The notes under the pieces: model-generated | Told to the model about the DNA's origin: nothing | The model's input: only the letters and a program-made list of their open reading frames with translations | Databases searched by the model: none | Made by a program: the position numbers and the translations under genes | Origin: Leptothermofonsia sichuanensis E412 | GTDB taxonomy: Bacteria; Cyanobacteriota; Cyanobacteriia; Leptolyngbyales; Leptolyngbyaceae | Reading direction: 5' to 3' | DNA: 64,000 bases | NCBI RefSeq assembly: GCF_019891175.1 | Contig: NZ_CP072600.1 | Span: 3,844,001 to 3,908,000, forward strand | In this document: positions 1 to 8,896 of the stretch, one piece after another | How the letters are laid out: each line of letters starts with the position of its first letter | Position numbering within the stretch: the first letter of the stretch is position 1

Positions 1-906
1 GGGACGGTTAATGCCCGCAGGTTCGCCATTGGGGCCGCGATCGGTATGGGTGATGAACTTGAGGTTGCCGTTGTCTGCATAGCCTTCAAAGTGCAATCCG
101 GAGAAGCCGCCGAGGGGAATCGATTGACCTGCCGGGGTGGTGCCTAATGTCGGGACATTGGTGAACTCATAGGTTTCCAGTCCCAGCACCGTTGGCTGAT
201 TATGGTTTTTGAAACCCAGGGCTTTCAGATCGGTGATGGTGGCAGTGGGAATATCGAGGATGGCGATCGCGTTATTTTCCTGAAGCGTAATCCAGGCCGT
301 CCGGGAATCACTGGAAACCGTGATGTATTCCGGTTCTAAGTCCTGGGCAACGGTGGCATTGAGACCAAAAATTCGGATTCCCTGGGCAATCAACTCCTCT
401 TTCCGATTATTAAAGGCTCTGAAATCAGCCGTTCTGACCGTTGCCTGAAACACCCCATTGGACAGGTCAATAATACTGACAGAACCCTCCGGATCAACCG
501 AGTCGGGCCGGTTGTAACTGTTGGGTTCCCCCTCATTGGCAACCAGCACTTTAGTGCCATCCGGTGTAAAGGTCAGCATATCTGGCAGAGCACCGACCGT
601 TACCGTATTCAACAGGTTGCCATCCACATCGTAGAAGGCAACACTGCCGGGAGCCTGCTTGTTGGCATTTTCCAGCGCCACTGCCACAACGCCATTGTTG
701 ATGGCAACGCTATTGGCCGTACCAATGGCAGAGGTATCCAGCGATCGAAACAACCGGGGATTGGCTGGATTACTGGTATCCAAAATATCCAGAAACTGAG
801 TACCGGAGACAATAAACGTGCGTTGTGTCAGTGGGTCAAAAGCGGAAATCTCGGAACCTGTTGTTGGAGATGCATAGGTTCCAAGGGAAGTCAGGGTGAT
901 GGCCAT
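1..906 (-). CDS. Choice-of-anchor I / phytase-like esterase protein, 3' end cut by window
   Basis: An open frame of 302 codons starts at the ATG at 904-906 and runs off the left edge. It begins MAITLTSLGTYASP and shows propeller-like repeats, with phrases such as TFTPDGTKVLVANEGEP and ITVSSDSRTAWITLQENNA. This is the style of choice-of-anchor I proteins related to alkaline phosphatases. Near the window edge THTDRGPNGEP fits the esterase-like phytase domain, so the protein probably combines a propeller with a phytase-like module. No Sec signal peptide is visible. Such proteins are often exported and large, so export might rely on C-terminal repeats outside the window. The family call rests on recognised motifs, and the substrate is unknown. 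Confidence 0.7.
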   Translation of the reverse strand, partial: MAITLTSLGTYASPTTGSEISAFDPLTQRTFIVSGTQFLDILDTSNPANPRLFRSLDTSAIGTANSVAINNGVVAVALENANKQAPGSVAFYDVDGNLLNTVTVGALPDMLTFTPDGTKVLVANEGEPNSYNRPDSVDPEGSVSIIDLSNGVFQATVRTADFRAFNNRKEELIAQGIRIFGLNATVAQDLEPEYITVSSDSRTAWITLQENNAIAILDIPTATITDLKALGFKNHNQPTVLGLETYEFTNVPTLGTTPAGQSIPLGGFSGLHFEGYADNGNLKFITHTDRGPNGEPAGINRP

Positions 907-1126
907 CGGAGTCTCCTTGGGGAAGTGTCAATTTTTTCGCAGGGAAAAGTAGCGAACTGTCAGAAAGCCCGCGCTATAGCTGTGGAACCAATCCACGCAA
1001 AGTTGCAAGTGAAAATACCGATACTATTTATACTTGGGTATTGATCTCGACTGGTGAATCTTCACAAGATCTTGATATTTTTATTTAACTGTATATTAAT
1101 CGCGGCTTAATTCCCTGTTAAAGTCC

Positions 1127-2482
1127 TCAGTTCCCCGGGTTGATGATCTGGGTCTCCGAGAGTTTCCAGCGATCGCCAACCTTCTCCATGACATAGCGGA
1201 TCTGGCGTTTGCTGCCCTGCTCAGTTGGGCTTTGCCTGCCATTGAAATAGAGGGTCATGTCCTCAATTTCCTCTGCTTCGCAAACCATTTGATTACCGCT
1301 GACACGAACAATCTCAAAATCATCAATCTGAGATTTGTGGTACTTGTGGTAGCCATTGTTAAGCTTCAGCCATTCCACCAGCAGCCGCGATTGCTCCAGC
1401 CGAATCCCGGTAGTCAGTTCCTCCAATCGTTGAAGATTAAAAGGCGGCGCAAAAATCTCCGGCTTTGCCTGCATCCACTCTTCCATCAGATTTCTGGCGA
1501 TTTTTTCCAGAGCCGCCCGTTGGGGGGCTGATATCGCCTCAGACTGCTTAATCTCTACCAGCAACGACTTTGCCGATCTGCCCGCCCATGCCGCCTGATT
1601 AATGCGTGTCCTCAAAAAGCTGACCTGTTCTTCCAAAATACCCTGGTACTGACTGGGCAGGTTTGCCAGCCGACTATTTTTTTCAACCAATGCCCGATTC
1701 TGGCGGGAAAGCCTGTCTGCCAGTTGCCATTGGGTAAAAGCCGTGGCTGCGGCTGCCATCGCCAGCAGGGCAAACACACCAATGCCGGTTGTAAACAGTC
1801 GTTGCCGCCTCATTTCGGCTTTCTGATGAGCCGTTTCAAACTTGCGACTGGCTGCAATGTATTGTTGCTGAAGTGAGGTAGGCTGTGGGTCTTTGCCAGA
1901 ACTCTGTCCCAGCCAGTCTTCCGCCTCTTCCAGATCCGTGCCCCGCAATAAGAAACTCTCGTTGCAGGCTTTCCTCTCCCATTCGATCGCCCGAACCAGC
2001 AGGCGGGTATGGGCACGCACATGGTTCAGGTCGGTGTCCAGGGTCTTGACCAGCCGTTGAAATGCCTGGCTAAAGTCCTCCTCCTGCCGGAAGAATAACC
2101 AGTTGTGGCGGCTGAGGGCAGGGTGAACCTGCTGGGGAGAAAACCCTTCTCGCCAGACGAGGGGTAACAGGCGTTTGTTGTGTCTGACGGCATGTTCTAT
2201 CTCCTGCTGGCAGACCTGGGATGCGATCGAGTCCGGACTGAGGACAAATAGAAAGGTATCTGCCCCTTCAATGCCAGTTTCAATTGCCTGCCACCAATCT
2301 TCGGAGGGTTGAATGTCATCCCAATCAATCCAGGGGTCACGCCCCAGACTGCGAAAGGCGGCATCCAGTTGTTGAACAAACTCCTTATCCTTACGAGAAT
2401 AGGAGATGAAAACATCATTAGGAGAGGTCTCTGGAATTTGACTGGCAGGTGAGGTGTTGCTGGAAACAGTCCCTCTGTTCAT
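1127..2482 (-). CDS. TIR-domain membrane protein with ARC6-like IMS C-terminal domain
   Basis: The product is 451 aa from the ATG at 2482, chosen because GGAGAA lies just upstream; a GTG at 2539 would add 19 residues. Residues about 22-146 form a TIR domain (DVFISYSRKDKEF, then the WWQAIETGIEGADTFLFVLS segment). The following linker (RAIEWERKACNESFLLRG) is typical of cyanobacterial TIR-WD40 proteins. One transmembrane helix lies at about 230-253. Instead of WD40 repeats, the C-terminus (about 340-445) resembles the IMS/DUF4101 domain of ARC6-like division proteins: LEELTTG, then a tyrosine-rich stretch, and RYVMEKVGDRWKL near the end. Many bacterial TIR domains consume NAD or signal in defence, but activity here is inferred only. 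It stands alone, with no partner gene next to it. Confidence 0.8.
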   Translation of the reverse strand: MNRGTVSSNTSPASQIPETSPNDVFISYSRKDKEFVQQLDAAFRSLGRDPWIDWDDIQPSEDWWQAIETGIEGADTFLFVLSPDSIASQVCQQEIEHAVRHNKRLLPLVWREGFSPQQVHPALSRHNWLFFRQEEDFSQAFQRLVKTLDTDLNHVRAHTRLLVRAIEWERKACNESFLLRGTDLEEAEDWLGQSSGKDPQPTSLQQQYIAASRKFETAHQKAEMRRQRLFTTGIGVFALLAMAAAATAFTQWQLADRLSRQNRALVEKNSRLANLPSQYQGILEEQVSFLRTRINQAAWAGRSAKSLLVEIKQSEAISAPQRAALEKIARNLMEEWMQAKPEIFAPPFNLQRLEELTTGIRLEQSRLLVEWLKLNNGYHKYHKSQIDDFEIVRVSGNQMVCEAEEIEDMTLYFNGRQSPTEQGSKRQIRYVMEKVGDRWKLSETQIINPGN

Positions 2483-2598
2483 CCTTGCTTCTCCAGCGAG
2501 CGATGTATTTTTCCCACGGTAAAAGATTCTCTGGCTCACGTCAAAGAAAGGGTTTCAAACCGTTAGATTGGAGATTGAGATCGATAGAGCAATAGATC

Positions 2599-3939
2599 AT
2601 GAGTGAAGCGTCCATTCGGCCTGCGCTGATTACGGCAGTAATGCCCGACTCCATCGCAGCAGAGATTGGGTTTGAGGTGGGCGATCGCCTGGTTTCGATC
2701 AACGGTCAGCGCCCCCGCGACTTGATTGACTACCAGTTCCTCTGTGCCGATGAAGTGCTGGAACTGGAGGTGCTGGACAGCCAGGGCAGGCCTCACCAGA
2801 TCGAAATTGAAAAGGACTATGACGAAGACCTGGGACTGGAGTTTGACACCGCTTTGTTTGATGGGTTAATCCAGTGCAACAACCGCTGCCCCTTCTGTTT
2901 CATTGACCAGCAACCCCTTGGCAAACGGGAAACCCTGTATCTGAAAGATGACGACTACCGCCTCAGCTTTCTCTACGGCAGTTATCTGACCCTGACCAAC
3001 CTCAGTCCAAAGGAGTGGGAGCGGATTGAACAGATGCGCCTATCGCCTCTCTACGTCTCGGTTCACGCTACGGAACCAGACGTTCGCATCCGTCTGCTCA
3101 AAAATCCCCGTGCCGGGAAGATTCTGGAACAGTTGGGCTGGTTTCAGGAGCGGCGGTTACAGGTCCATGCCCAGGTGGTTCTCTGCCCTGGAATAAATGA
3201 TGGTGAACACCTGACCCAAACTTTGCTCGATCTGGCACAGTTCCATCAGGAAAACGTGCCAGCGGTGGCATCGGTTGCCGTTGTGCCTGTGGGACTGACC
3301 CGCTTTCGTCCGCCTGAGGATGAACTGGTACCCGTAAGTCGGGAAAAGGCGCAGGAAGTGATTGCCCAGGTCCAGGCATTACAGGTTAAGTTTCGGCAGC
3401 AGTACGGCTCCACGGTGGTCTGGTTAGCCGACGAGTGGTTTCTGCTGGCAGGACAGGAGTTGCCCCCAGAGTCCCACTATGAGGATTACCCCCAGATTGG
3501 GAATGGGGTGGGGTCAATTCGGCTGTTTCTGAAGCAGTTTCAGAAGGCTGCCCGCAAGTTACCAAAGCGTTTGAAAACCCCGCACCAGTTTACCTGGGTG
3601 CTTGGGAATGCTGTAGAGCTTGCCTTTCAACCAATCTTGCAGCGGTTGAACCAGGTGCAGGGGTTAGAGGTCAGGATGGTGGCGATCGCCAGTGACTACT
3701 GGGGACAAACCATGACCGTAACAGGTTTATTGACCGGGCAGGACATTCTTCATGCCCTGAAGGGCAAGAACCTGGGGGATGGCATTCTGCTTCCTTCTCT
3801 GATGCTGAAACAGGGGGATACCCGTTTTTTGGATGACATGACCGTTGAGGAACTTTCCTGCCAGTTAGGCACACCCCTTATTCCCATCAGTGGGGTGGAG
3901 GAGTTAATCAAGCGGATCAACGCAGTGGCATCCTGCTGA
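2599..3939 (+). CDS. Cyanobacterial PDZ / radical SAM / DUF512 protein (TIGR03279-type)
   Basis: The product is 446 aa from an ATG start. The N-terminus is PDZ-like (residues about 8-60: ITAVMPDSIAAEIGFEVGDR). It is followed by a three-cysteine cluster, CNNRCPFC, at residues 93-100, spaced as in radical SAM enzymes, and a long C-terminal region matching DUF512. This is the architecture of the putative FeS oxidoreductase family specific to cyanobacteria and plastids. A 4Fe-4S cluster bound by Cys93, Cys97 and Cys100 is expected, but the reaction is not known to me. The gene is monocistronic: the TIR gene diverges on its left and the SSB-like gene converges on its right. Confidence 0.88.
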   Translation: MSEASIRPALITAVMPDSIAAEIGFEVGDRLVSINGQRPRDLIDYQFLCADEVLELEVLDSQGRPHQIEIEKDYDEDLGLEFDTALFDGLIQCNNRCPFCFIDQQPLGKRETLYLKDDDYRLSFLYGSYLTLTNLSPKEWERIEQMRLSPLYVSVHATEPDVRIRLLKNPRAGKILEQLGWFQERRLQVHAQVVLCPGINDGEHLTQTLLDLAQFHQENVPAVASVAVVPVGLTRFRPPEDELVPVSREKAQEVIAQVQALQVKFRQQYGSTVVWLADEWFLLAGQELPPESHYEDYPQIGNGVGSIRLFLKQFQKAARKLPKRLKTPHQFTWVLGNAVELAFQPILQRLNQVQGLEVRMVAIASDYWGQTMTVTGLLTGQDILHALKGKNLGDGILLPSLMLKQGDTRFLDDMTVEELSCQLGTPLIPISGVEELIKRINAVASC

Positions 3940-3965
3940 AAAAGGATGAGGATTTTATAACCTGA

Positions 3966-4030
3966 ACCACAGAGGCACAGAGAACCCAGAGAACATAGAG
4001 CAATGCCTCTATGTCCTCTGGGTTTTTGTG
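3966..4030. repeat. Palindromic dispersed repeat, family E (copy E1)
   Basis: This is an imperfect inverted repeat of about 65 bp with arms accacagaggcacagag and cctctgggttttt. It lies just after the DUF512 gene. Related palindromes recur at 16206, 28203, 45398 (partial), 46899, 48594 and 56293. It could act as a bidirectional transcription end, but no long T-run follows. Confidence 0.75.
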
Positions 4031-4033
4031 ATA

Positions 4034-4081
4034 TTTAATTGAACATTTCTGTCACTGTTTAATTGAACATTTCTGTCACTG
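4034..4081. repeat. Two perfect tandem copies of a 24-bp unit
   Basis: The unit tttaattgaacatttctgtcactg occurs at 4034-4057 and again, without a mismatch, at 4058-4081. The repeat sits in the convergent gap between the DUF512 gene and the SSB-like gene. Its function is unknown; see the matching finding. Confidence 0.85.
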
Positions 4082-4143
4082 GCTACAGACCATGGGCAAT
4101 TGGCGATCGGGTAGCCAGAGTCCCAATGCTCGTTAACAGACCG

Positions 4144-4743
4144 TCACGCTTTTGTGGGTTCTTTAGTTCCAGATGACTGAGATTCTGTAGTAGCGCTTCT
4201 GGCTTTGGTGGTTTTGCCATTGGTGGGGTTTGATGTTTGCCCGCCATTGGTCCCACTGGTTGCTGGTGTTCCGCTCCCAGAACTGATGCCCTGTCCAGCG
4301 TTCGGTGCACTGTTAGTGGAACCCGACGCCGGAACCGCTGGTGCTGCCTTCTCAGCAGATCCATTCGCTGGCTCATTCTGGGCAGCCTCTTCCTCTTCCT
4401 CTGCTGTCCGAACATTGTCGAGATCAATGTCTACGACATTCATTCTCAAACCAGCCTTTGGCTTGTTGTCGCTGGTAGAAATGAAAGGACTGGGTTCCAC
4501 ACTGCCCGTGCAGATAATCAGGGAACCCTTAGTCAGGTAAGGTAATTTGCGCCATGCCGTAGAGGTTTCCCAGATGCTTAACTGAACGGTAAACGACTCA
4601 TCCCGGCTGCGTGGCTTACGGACATACATAGTCGCTTTCGCCACCTTTGCCTTTTCTCCAGTTTTCAGATCAACGGTCTTGATCTCCGCATCTGCTGCCA
4701 GATTACCGCTGACAATCCATTTATTTAATCCAACGCTTGACAT
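4144..4743 (-). CDS. SSB-like single-stranded DNA-binding protein
   Basis: The product is 199 aa. The N-terminal 115 residues look like an OB fold of the SSB family: LNKWIVSGNLAADAEIK, an aromatic IWETSTAWRKLPYLTKG strand, then GSLIICTGSV. The tail from about residue 118 is low complexity (Glu run, then Gly/Ser/Ala/Pro/Thr). It ends KEPTKA and lacks the acidic DDDIPF-like tip that normally recruits partner proteins. The gene is probably a paralog rather than the main replication SSB. A specific gene symbol is not justified. Confidence 0.75.
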   Translation of the reverse strand: MSSVGLNKWIVSGNLAADAEIKTVDLKTGEKAKVAKATMYVRKPRSRDESFTVQLSIWETSTAWRKLPYLTKGSLIICTGSVEPSPFISTSDNKPKAGLRMNVVDIDLDNVRTAEEEEEAAQNEPANGSAEKAAPAVPASGSTNSAPNAGQGISSGSGTPATSGTNGGQTSNPTNGKTTKARSATTESQSSGTKEPTKA

Positions 4744-4830
4744 GAATGCACCCTCGTGTAGTTTGTTCCTACCAGGATTCCCTGAATGATCAGCAGGTTT
4801 AACAGAGGGTGCAATATTGCAAAGAATGGC

Positions 4831-5115
4831 TCAAACTGAAGTGCGACTGCCCGCCGGATCAACAGAGGTTGTGGCCGATTCAACGGTCTGGCGCTGTTCC
4901 TTAATCGCTTTCAACTGTTGAAGCAGGGACTCGGTTTCTGCCTGGAGATTGAGAAACTTCATTTGCTGATCCAGGCGATATTGAGTTTTCATGGCTTCCA
5001 GTAGTCGCGATTGGCGAGAATCCAGGGGAGATGCTTCTTCAGAAGAGGAAACCAGCACTGCTGTACCGGACATATTGTTAAGTGACCGTTCGGTTGTTAA
5101 TGTCTGACTAGTCAT
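4831..5115 (-). CDS. Small coiled-coil hypothetical protein
   Basis: The product is 94 aa and I do not recognise it. Residues about 30-75 are rich in Glu, Gln, Leu and Arg with heptad-like spacing (LLEAMKTQYRLDQQMKFLNL), which suggests a coiled coil. The flanks are polar and Ser/Thr rich. It lies 87 bp upstream of the SSB-like gene on the same strand and may be co-transcribed with it. There is no signal peptide or membrane segment. Confidence 0.55.
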   Translation of the reverse strand: MTSQTLTTERSLNNMSGTAVLVSSSEEASPLDSRQSRLLEAMKTQYRLDQQMKFLNLQAETESLLQQLKAIKEQRQTVESATTSVDPAGSRTSV

Positions 5116-5532
5116 TTTTACTCACTTACACCACTTTCAATATCTTAACCTAAGCTTCACAAAAAATTGTAATCCACTGTTACAAAAGAAAGGGAAGAAC
5201 TGGCTCAGTTTTTGAACTGGTTGACATGATTCCTGCTCATTCTTGAGCTGCTCATCCTTAGAGCTGAAACCGTTGGTGGTCTGTTAAGACTGGTTTAGGG
5301 GCAAAGCCTCCTCAAAACACCCTGAAATTGGTCTTTATAGATTTGAGCTATCCCTCAAATCTATCCTGACGGACTGCTAGGGTATGAATCAGGGATCGGG
5401 GTACACTGAACGTAACCTCTTTCGCCAGATGCAAAGCTCAGGTAAGTTTGAACATCTGTTCCCAGGTCTGGAATTTCCAATCCCAGGGTACCTGTTCAAC
5501 ACAGCATTGTAGATGGCAAATGGCGAAATGGA
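5116..5532. other. Intergenic region upstream of thrC
   Basis: This is a 417-bp gap between divergent genes. It carries the family D repeat copy at 5273-5380. I see no tRNA, small gene or clear promoter in the rest. Confidence 0.6.
5273..5380. repeat. Dispersed inverted-repeat element, family D (copy D1)
   Basis: The element is about 108 bp. It starts ggtggtctgttaagac and ends ctgacggactgctag, so its ends are imperfect inverted repeats. An internal stem is formed by tagatttgag and ctcaaatcta. The same sequence, interrupted by an insertion, occurs at 54834-55082. Confidence 0.75.
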
Positions 5533-6690
5533 ATGGTTTGTTTTATGCGATCGCTGGAAATCCCTGTGGCTGTAACTTTATCTGCTTCCCATACCTTTCC
5601 CACCGACCCCCATCTGCCTTCAACCTCTACTTCCCAAGGCTGGTGTGGATTAATTGAAGCTTACCGGCAATATTTGCCCGTAAGTGAGCAAACTCCGGTC
5701 ATTACGCTAAAGGAGGGGAATACTCCTCTGATCCCGGTTCCTGCGATCGCTGAGCAAATTGGCAAACAAGTGCAGGTATTTGTCAAATTCGATGGCCTGA
5801 ACCCCACGGGCAGTTTCAAGGACCGGGGGATGACAATGGCAATTTCAAAGGCAAAGGAAGCCGGAGCACAAGCCGTCATTTGTGCCAGTACAGGGAATAC
5901 TTCTGCATCTGCCGCTGCCTATGCTGGGCGGGCCGGGATGCGTGCCTTTGTGCTGATCCCGGATGGCTACGTTGCACTGGGTAAGCTGGCGCAGGCGTTG
6001 CTCTATGGGGCGGAAGTGCTGGCAATCAAGGGCAACTTCGACCAGGCCCTGGATATTGTGCGGGAAATGTCTGCCAGCTATCCCGTGACCTTAGTGAATT
6101 CCGTTAATCCTTATCGCCTTCAGGGGCAGAAGACGGCAGCTTTTGAAGTAGTCGATGTGCTGGGCGATGCACCTGATTGGCTCTGCATTCCTGTTGGCAA
6201 TGCGGGCAACATTACTGCTTACTGGATGGGCTTTTGCGAGTATCACCAGGAACAACGATGCAGCAAGTTACCGCGCATGATGGGGTTTCAAGCCGCCGGA
6301 GCTGCCCCCCTGCTATTGGGTAAGGCCGTCGAGCATCCCGAAACCCTGGCAACTGCCATCCGAATTGGGAATCCGGCAAACTGGGAGCGGGCGATCGCCG
6401 TTCAGGAAGCCAGTCAGGGTAAATTCACCGCGGTCACTGACGAAGAAATTCTGGATGCCTACCGCCTCCTGGCATCCCGTGAAGGAATTTTCTGTGAACC
6501 CGCCAGTGCCGCCTCGGTCGCCGGGCTGTTGAAAGTTAGAGATCAGGTTCCCGATCAGGCAACCATCGTCTGTGTCCTGACTGGTAACGGACTGAAAGAC
6601 CCGGACTGCGCCATCAAACACAGTCAGAGCCATTTCAAGCAGGGAATTGCACCCGATTTGAAGTCCGTTGCCCAGGCAATGGGGTTTTGA
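5533..6690 (+). CDS. thrC: Threonine synthase
   Basis: The product is 385 aa. It converts O-phosphohomoserine to threonine using pyridoxal phosphate in the cytoplasm. The PLP lysine is Lys96 in [11 protein letters not shown]. The substrate and phosphate loop [12 protein letters not shown] and the C-terminal [11 protein letters not shown] are both present, as expected of the fold-type II family. A second ATG lies at 5545, and the N-terminal 35 residues are poorly conserved in style, so the exact start is uncertain. It appears monocistronic. Confidence 0.93.
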   Translation: MVCFMRSLEIPVAVTLSASHTFPTDPHLPSTSTSQGWCGLIEAYRQYLPVSEQTPVITLKEGNTPLIPVPAIAEQIGKQVQVFVKFDGLNPTGSFKDRGMTMAISKAKEAGAQAVICASTGNTSASAAAYAGRAGMRAFVLIPDGYVALGKLAQALLYGAEVLAIKGNFDQALDIVREMSASYPVTLVNSVNPYRLQGQKTAAFEVVDVLGDAPDWLCIPVGNAGNITAYWMGFCEYHQEQRCSKLPRMMGFQAAGAAPLLLGKAVEHPETLATAIRIGNPANWERAIAVQEASQGKFTAVTDEEILDAYRLLASREGIFCEPASAASVAGLLKVRDQVPDQATIVCVLTGNGLKDPDCAIKHSQSHFKQGIAPDLKSVAQAMGF

Positions 6691-6784
6691 GGCAGGGGTG
6701 GTGCCTGAACTCAAAATCAGCACCACCAGGAAGGGGAAGGGTACCAAGGGCAACGGGTGCCATTCCCTGTCCCCTGCTGTACTC

Positions 6785-7585
6785 TCAACGCTCAGTTTCT
6801 CCCTTACTCTCACTCATGCCCATAATTTCATAGCCTGCATCGACATAGATGACCTGTCCCGTGATCCCACTGGACAGATCGCTACACAAAAACGCCGCCG
6901 TGTTGCCAACTTCAATTTGGGTCACTGTGCGACGCAGGGGAGCAACTTGCTCAACATGGTGGATCATGTCAAGGATCCCGCCGACGGCTGAGGATGCCAG
7001 GGTGCGGATGGGACCGGCAGAAATGGCATTGACTCGGATATTTTGGGGACCCAGTTCTGATGCCAGGTAACGTACATTCATCTCCAGGGCAGCCTTTGCA
7101 ATGCCCATCACGTTGTAATTCGGGATAACCTTTACCCCCCCCAGGTAAGTCAGCGTAACCACACTGCCGCCTTCCGTCATCAGCGGTTGGGCTACCGAAC
7201 ATAGTTTGATCAATGAATAGGCGCTGATGTCCAGAGCGGCAGCAAATCCGGCACGGGAGGTATTGGCAAAGCTACCAACCAGATCTTCTTTGTTAGCAAA
7301 TGCGAGGCAATGAATCAGGATGTCGAGCCTGCCCCATTTATCTCTGACAGCATCGAAGGTTGATTGAATCTGGGCATCATCCTGAACATTACAGGGAAGA
7401 AACAGGGATGGCTGTACTGGCTCTACCAGATCTGCGATCTTTTTGACGCGACGTTCTTCATCGGGCAGATAAGTAATTCCAATATTTGCCCCAGCTTTGT
7501 GGAGTTGTTGGGCAATGCCCCAGGCGATCGAACGATTGTTGGCAATACCAGTCACCAGGGCGTTTTTTCCAGTCAAATTCAACAT
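6785..7585 (-). CDS. fabI: Enoyl-ACP reductase (NADH)
   Basis: The product is 266 aa from the ATG at 7585 (MLNLTGKNALVTGIANNRSI). The frame stays open upstream to 7738, but that stretch is heptamer-repeat sequence and is unlikely to be translated. FabI performs the last step of each fatty-acid elongation cycle. The nucleotide-binding GIANNRSIAWGIA and the Tyr-X6-Lys catalytic pair (YNVMGIAK) are present. The length is slightly above the usual 258-262 aa because of a charged C-terminal tail. Confidence 0.93.
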   Translation of the reverse strand: MLNLTGKNALVTGIANNRSIAWGIAQQLHKAGANIGITYLPDEERRVKKIADLVEPVQPSLFLPCNVQDDAQIQSTFDAVRDKWGRLDILIHCLAFANKEDLVGSFANTSRAGFAAALDISAYSLIKLCSVAQPLMTEGGSVVTLTYLGGVKVIPNYNVMGIAKAALEMNVRYLASELGPQNIRVNAISAGPIRTLASSAVGGILDMIHHVEQVAPLRRTVTQIEVGNTAAFLCSDLSSGITGQVIYVDAGYEIMGMSESKGETER

Positions 7586-7597
7586 AACGGTCTGTGG

Positions 7598-7690
7598 GTG
7601 AGGGGTGAGAAGAGAGAAGTGAGAAGTGTTCGCCTTTGGCGTTCCCGCAGGGTGGAGTGAGGAGAGAGAAGTGAGAAGTGAGGAGTCAGG
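7598..7690. repeat. Heptamer repeat array (STRR type)
   Basis: The tract holds degenerate repeats of gagaagt and gaggagt, broken by the segment cgcctttggcgttcccgcag. The same heptamers in the opposite sense form arrays at 19192-19300, 49574-49679 and 50829-50961. Such short tandemly repeated sequences are known from filamentous cyanobacteria. Confidence 0.8.
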
Positions 7691-7979
7691 GTTTTCATCC
7701 TTCATCCTTTCAAGCACTGCTCTAATGAGAATACTCAAAGATGGGGTACAACGGATAGCAATATTTAGAGCACAATGAAACTATAGCGATCCTATCTGGA
7801 TTGTGAGGAAGGATTCCCTTTCTCACACTGCTATATCTGGTTCCTATCCGGGTCAAGCTGGCAGAAAGTGGTTCCTGGGTTCGTTGCTTCTGATCCTGGT
7901 TACCGTTCATTAAGCGAAGCCAGAACCATCAGACAGTTAAAGGCTGTCACACAAAAGTTATCCGTTATCAAATCAATTA

Positions 7980-8009
7980 ACTGTGGTTAAGATGTTCTTA
8001 AACCACAGT
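7980..8009. promoter_or_regulatory. 30-bp near-perfect palindrome upstream of ntcA
   Basis: The arms are actgtggttaaga and tcttaaaccacagt, separated by tgt. The palindrome ends 215 bp before the ntcA ATG. No T-run follows, so it is more like an operator or RNA hairpin than an intrinsic terminator. The binding factor is unknown. Confidence 0.5.
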
Positions 8010-8224
8010 CATCAGGTCATTCAAGTGGTAAGAATCAGCGTTATATTCAAGCCTGTTTGAAAATAAAGGAATAGAGCAGTCGTTGAATATGTAACAACAG
8101 GCACAAAAACCTGGGATGTAGTGAGTTTAAGTGTTCTAAGTTACAGATCTTTCATTAGGTTCACTTAACTTAGGGCTGTACCTATTCGTTAACCGGGTAA
8201 TCTTTTGGGTAGCAGGTAGGGTAT

Positions 8225-8896
8225 ATGGTAGTGATGCAAGATAAACCGCTGGCATCGGTATTCCGCCAGATGGGAAGCGGGGCTTTCCCACCCGTTGTTG
8301 AAACGTTTGAACGGGGTAAGACGATTTTTTTTCCCGGAGACCCGGCAGAGCGCGTCTACTTTCTTCTTAAAGGGGCCGTCAAGCTATCCAGGGTTTATGA
8401 GGCTGGAGAAGAGATTACCGTAGCGTTACTGAGAGAGAATAGCGTTTTTGGTGTCCTTTCTTTAATTACCGGGCACAAGTCCGATCGCTTTTATCATGCT
8501 GTGGCGTTTACTCCAGTTGAACTGCTCTCTGTTCCGATTGAGCAAGTTGAAAAGGCGCTGAAGGACAATCCTGATTTATCGATGGTGTTTTTGCGCGGGT
8601 TATCATCACGGATTTTGCAGACTGAGATGATGATTGAAACCCTGGCTCACCGGGATATGGGTTCCCGGCTGGTCAGTTTTCTGTTGATTCTGTGCCGTGA
8701 TTTTGGTGTTCCCAGCAGTGATGGGATCACCATTGATCTGAAGTTGTCCCACCAGGCGATCGCAGAGGCGATCGGCTCTACCCGTGTGACCGTCACCCGC
8801 CTGCTTGGGGATTTGCGCCAGGACAGGATGATCTCTATCCACAAGAAGAAAATTACCGTTCACAATCCGGTGACGTTGAGTCAGCAGTTTACGTGA
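8225..8896 (+). CDS. ntcA: Global nitrogen regulator NtcA
   Basis: The product is 223 aa, the usual length. It is a CRP/FNR-family dimer that senses 2-oxoglutarate and controls nitrogen assimilation genes. The cyclic-nucleotide-binding-like fold covers residues about 20-130 ([20 protein letters not shown]). The C-terminal helix-turn-helix is at about 170-200 ([20 protein letters not shown]). The sequence is near identical in style to known NtcA proteins from end to end, so the start at 8225 is secure. A long leader precedes it, consistent with the multiple promoters seen for ntcA elsewhere. Confidence 0.97.
   Translation: MVVMQDKPLASVFRQMGSGAFPPVVETFERGKTIFFPGDPAERVYFLLKGAVKLSRVYEAGEEITVALLRENSVFGVLSLITGHKSDRFYHAVAFTPVELLSVPIEQVEKALKDNPDLSMVFLRGLSSRILQTEMMIETLAHRDMGSRLVSFLLILCRDFGVPSSDGITIDLKLSHQAIAEAIGSTRVTVTRLLGDLRQDRMISIHKKKITVHNPVTLSQQFT

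Larger units (their letters stand above)
7586..8224. other. Long intergenic region between fabI and ntcA
   Basis: This is a 639-bp gap between divergent genes. Positions 7598-7690 are degenerate gagaagt/gaggagt heptamers. A 30-bp palindrome lies at 7980-8009. The rest should hold the ntcA promoters, but no site fitting the NtcA consensus GTA-N8-TAC exactly was seen. An open frame at 7722-7910 has no coding character. Confidence 0.6.

Noticed and set aside
1127-5115. A multi-gene TIR defence island
   Set aside because: The neighbours are a DUF512 protein, an SSB-like protein and a small coiled-coil protein; none forms a known or plausible defence operon with the TIR gene, and the strands and gaps do not support one.
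7722-7910. 62-codon minus-strand ORF between fabI and ntcA
   Set aside because: There is no ribosome site, composition is like the flanking non-coding repeats, and it resembles no family that I know.
8160-8224. NtcA autoregulatory site (GTA-N8-TAC) before ntcA
   Set aside because: The best match (8178-8191) ends TTA instead of TAC and lies too close to the start codon for a normal -10 spacing.
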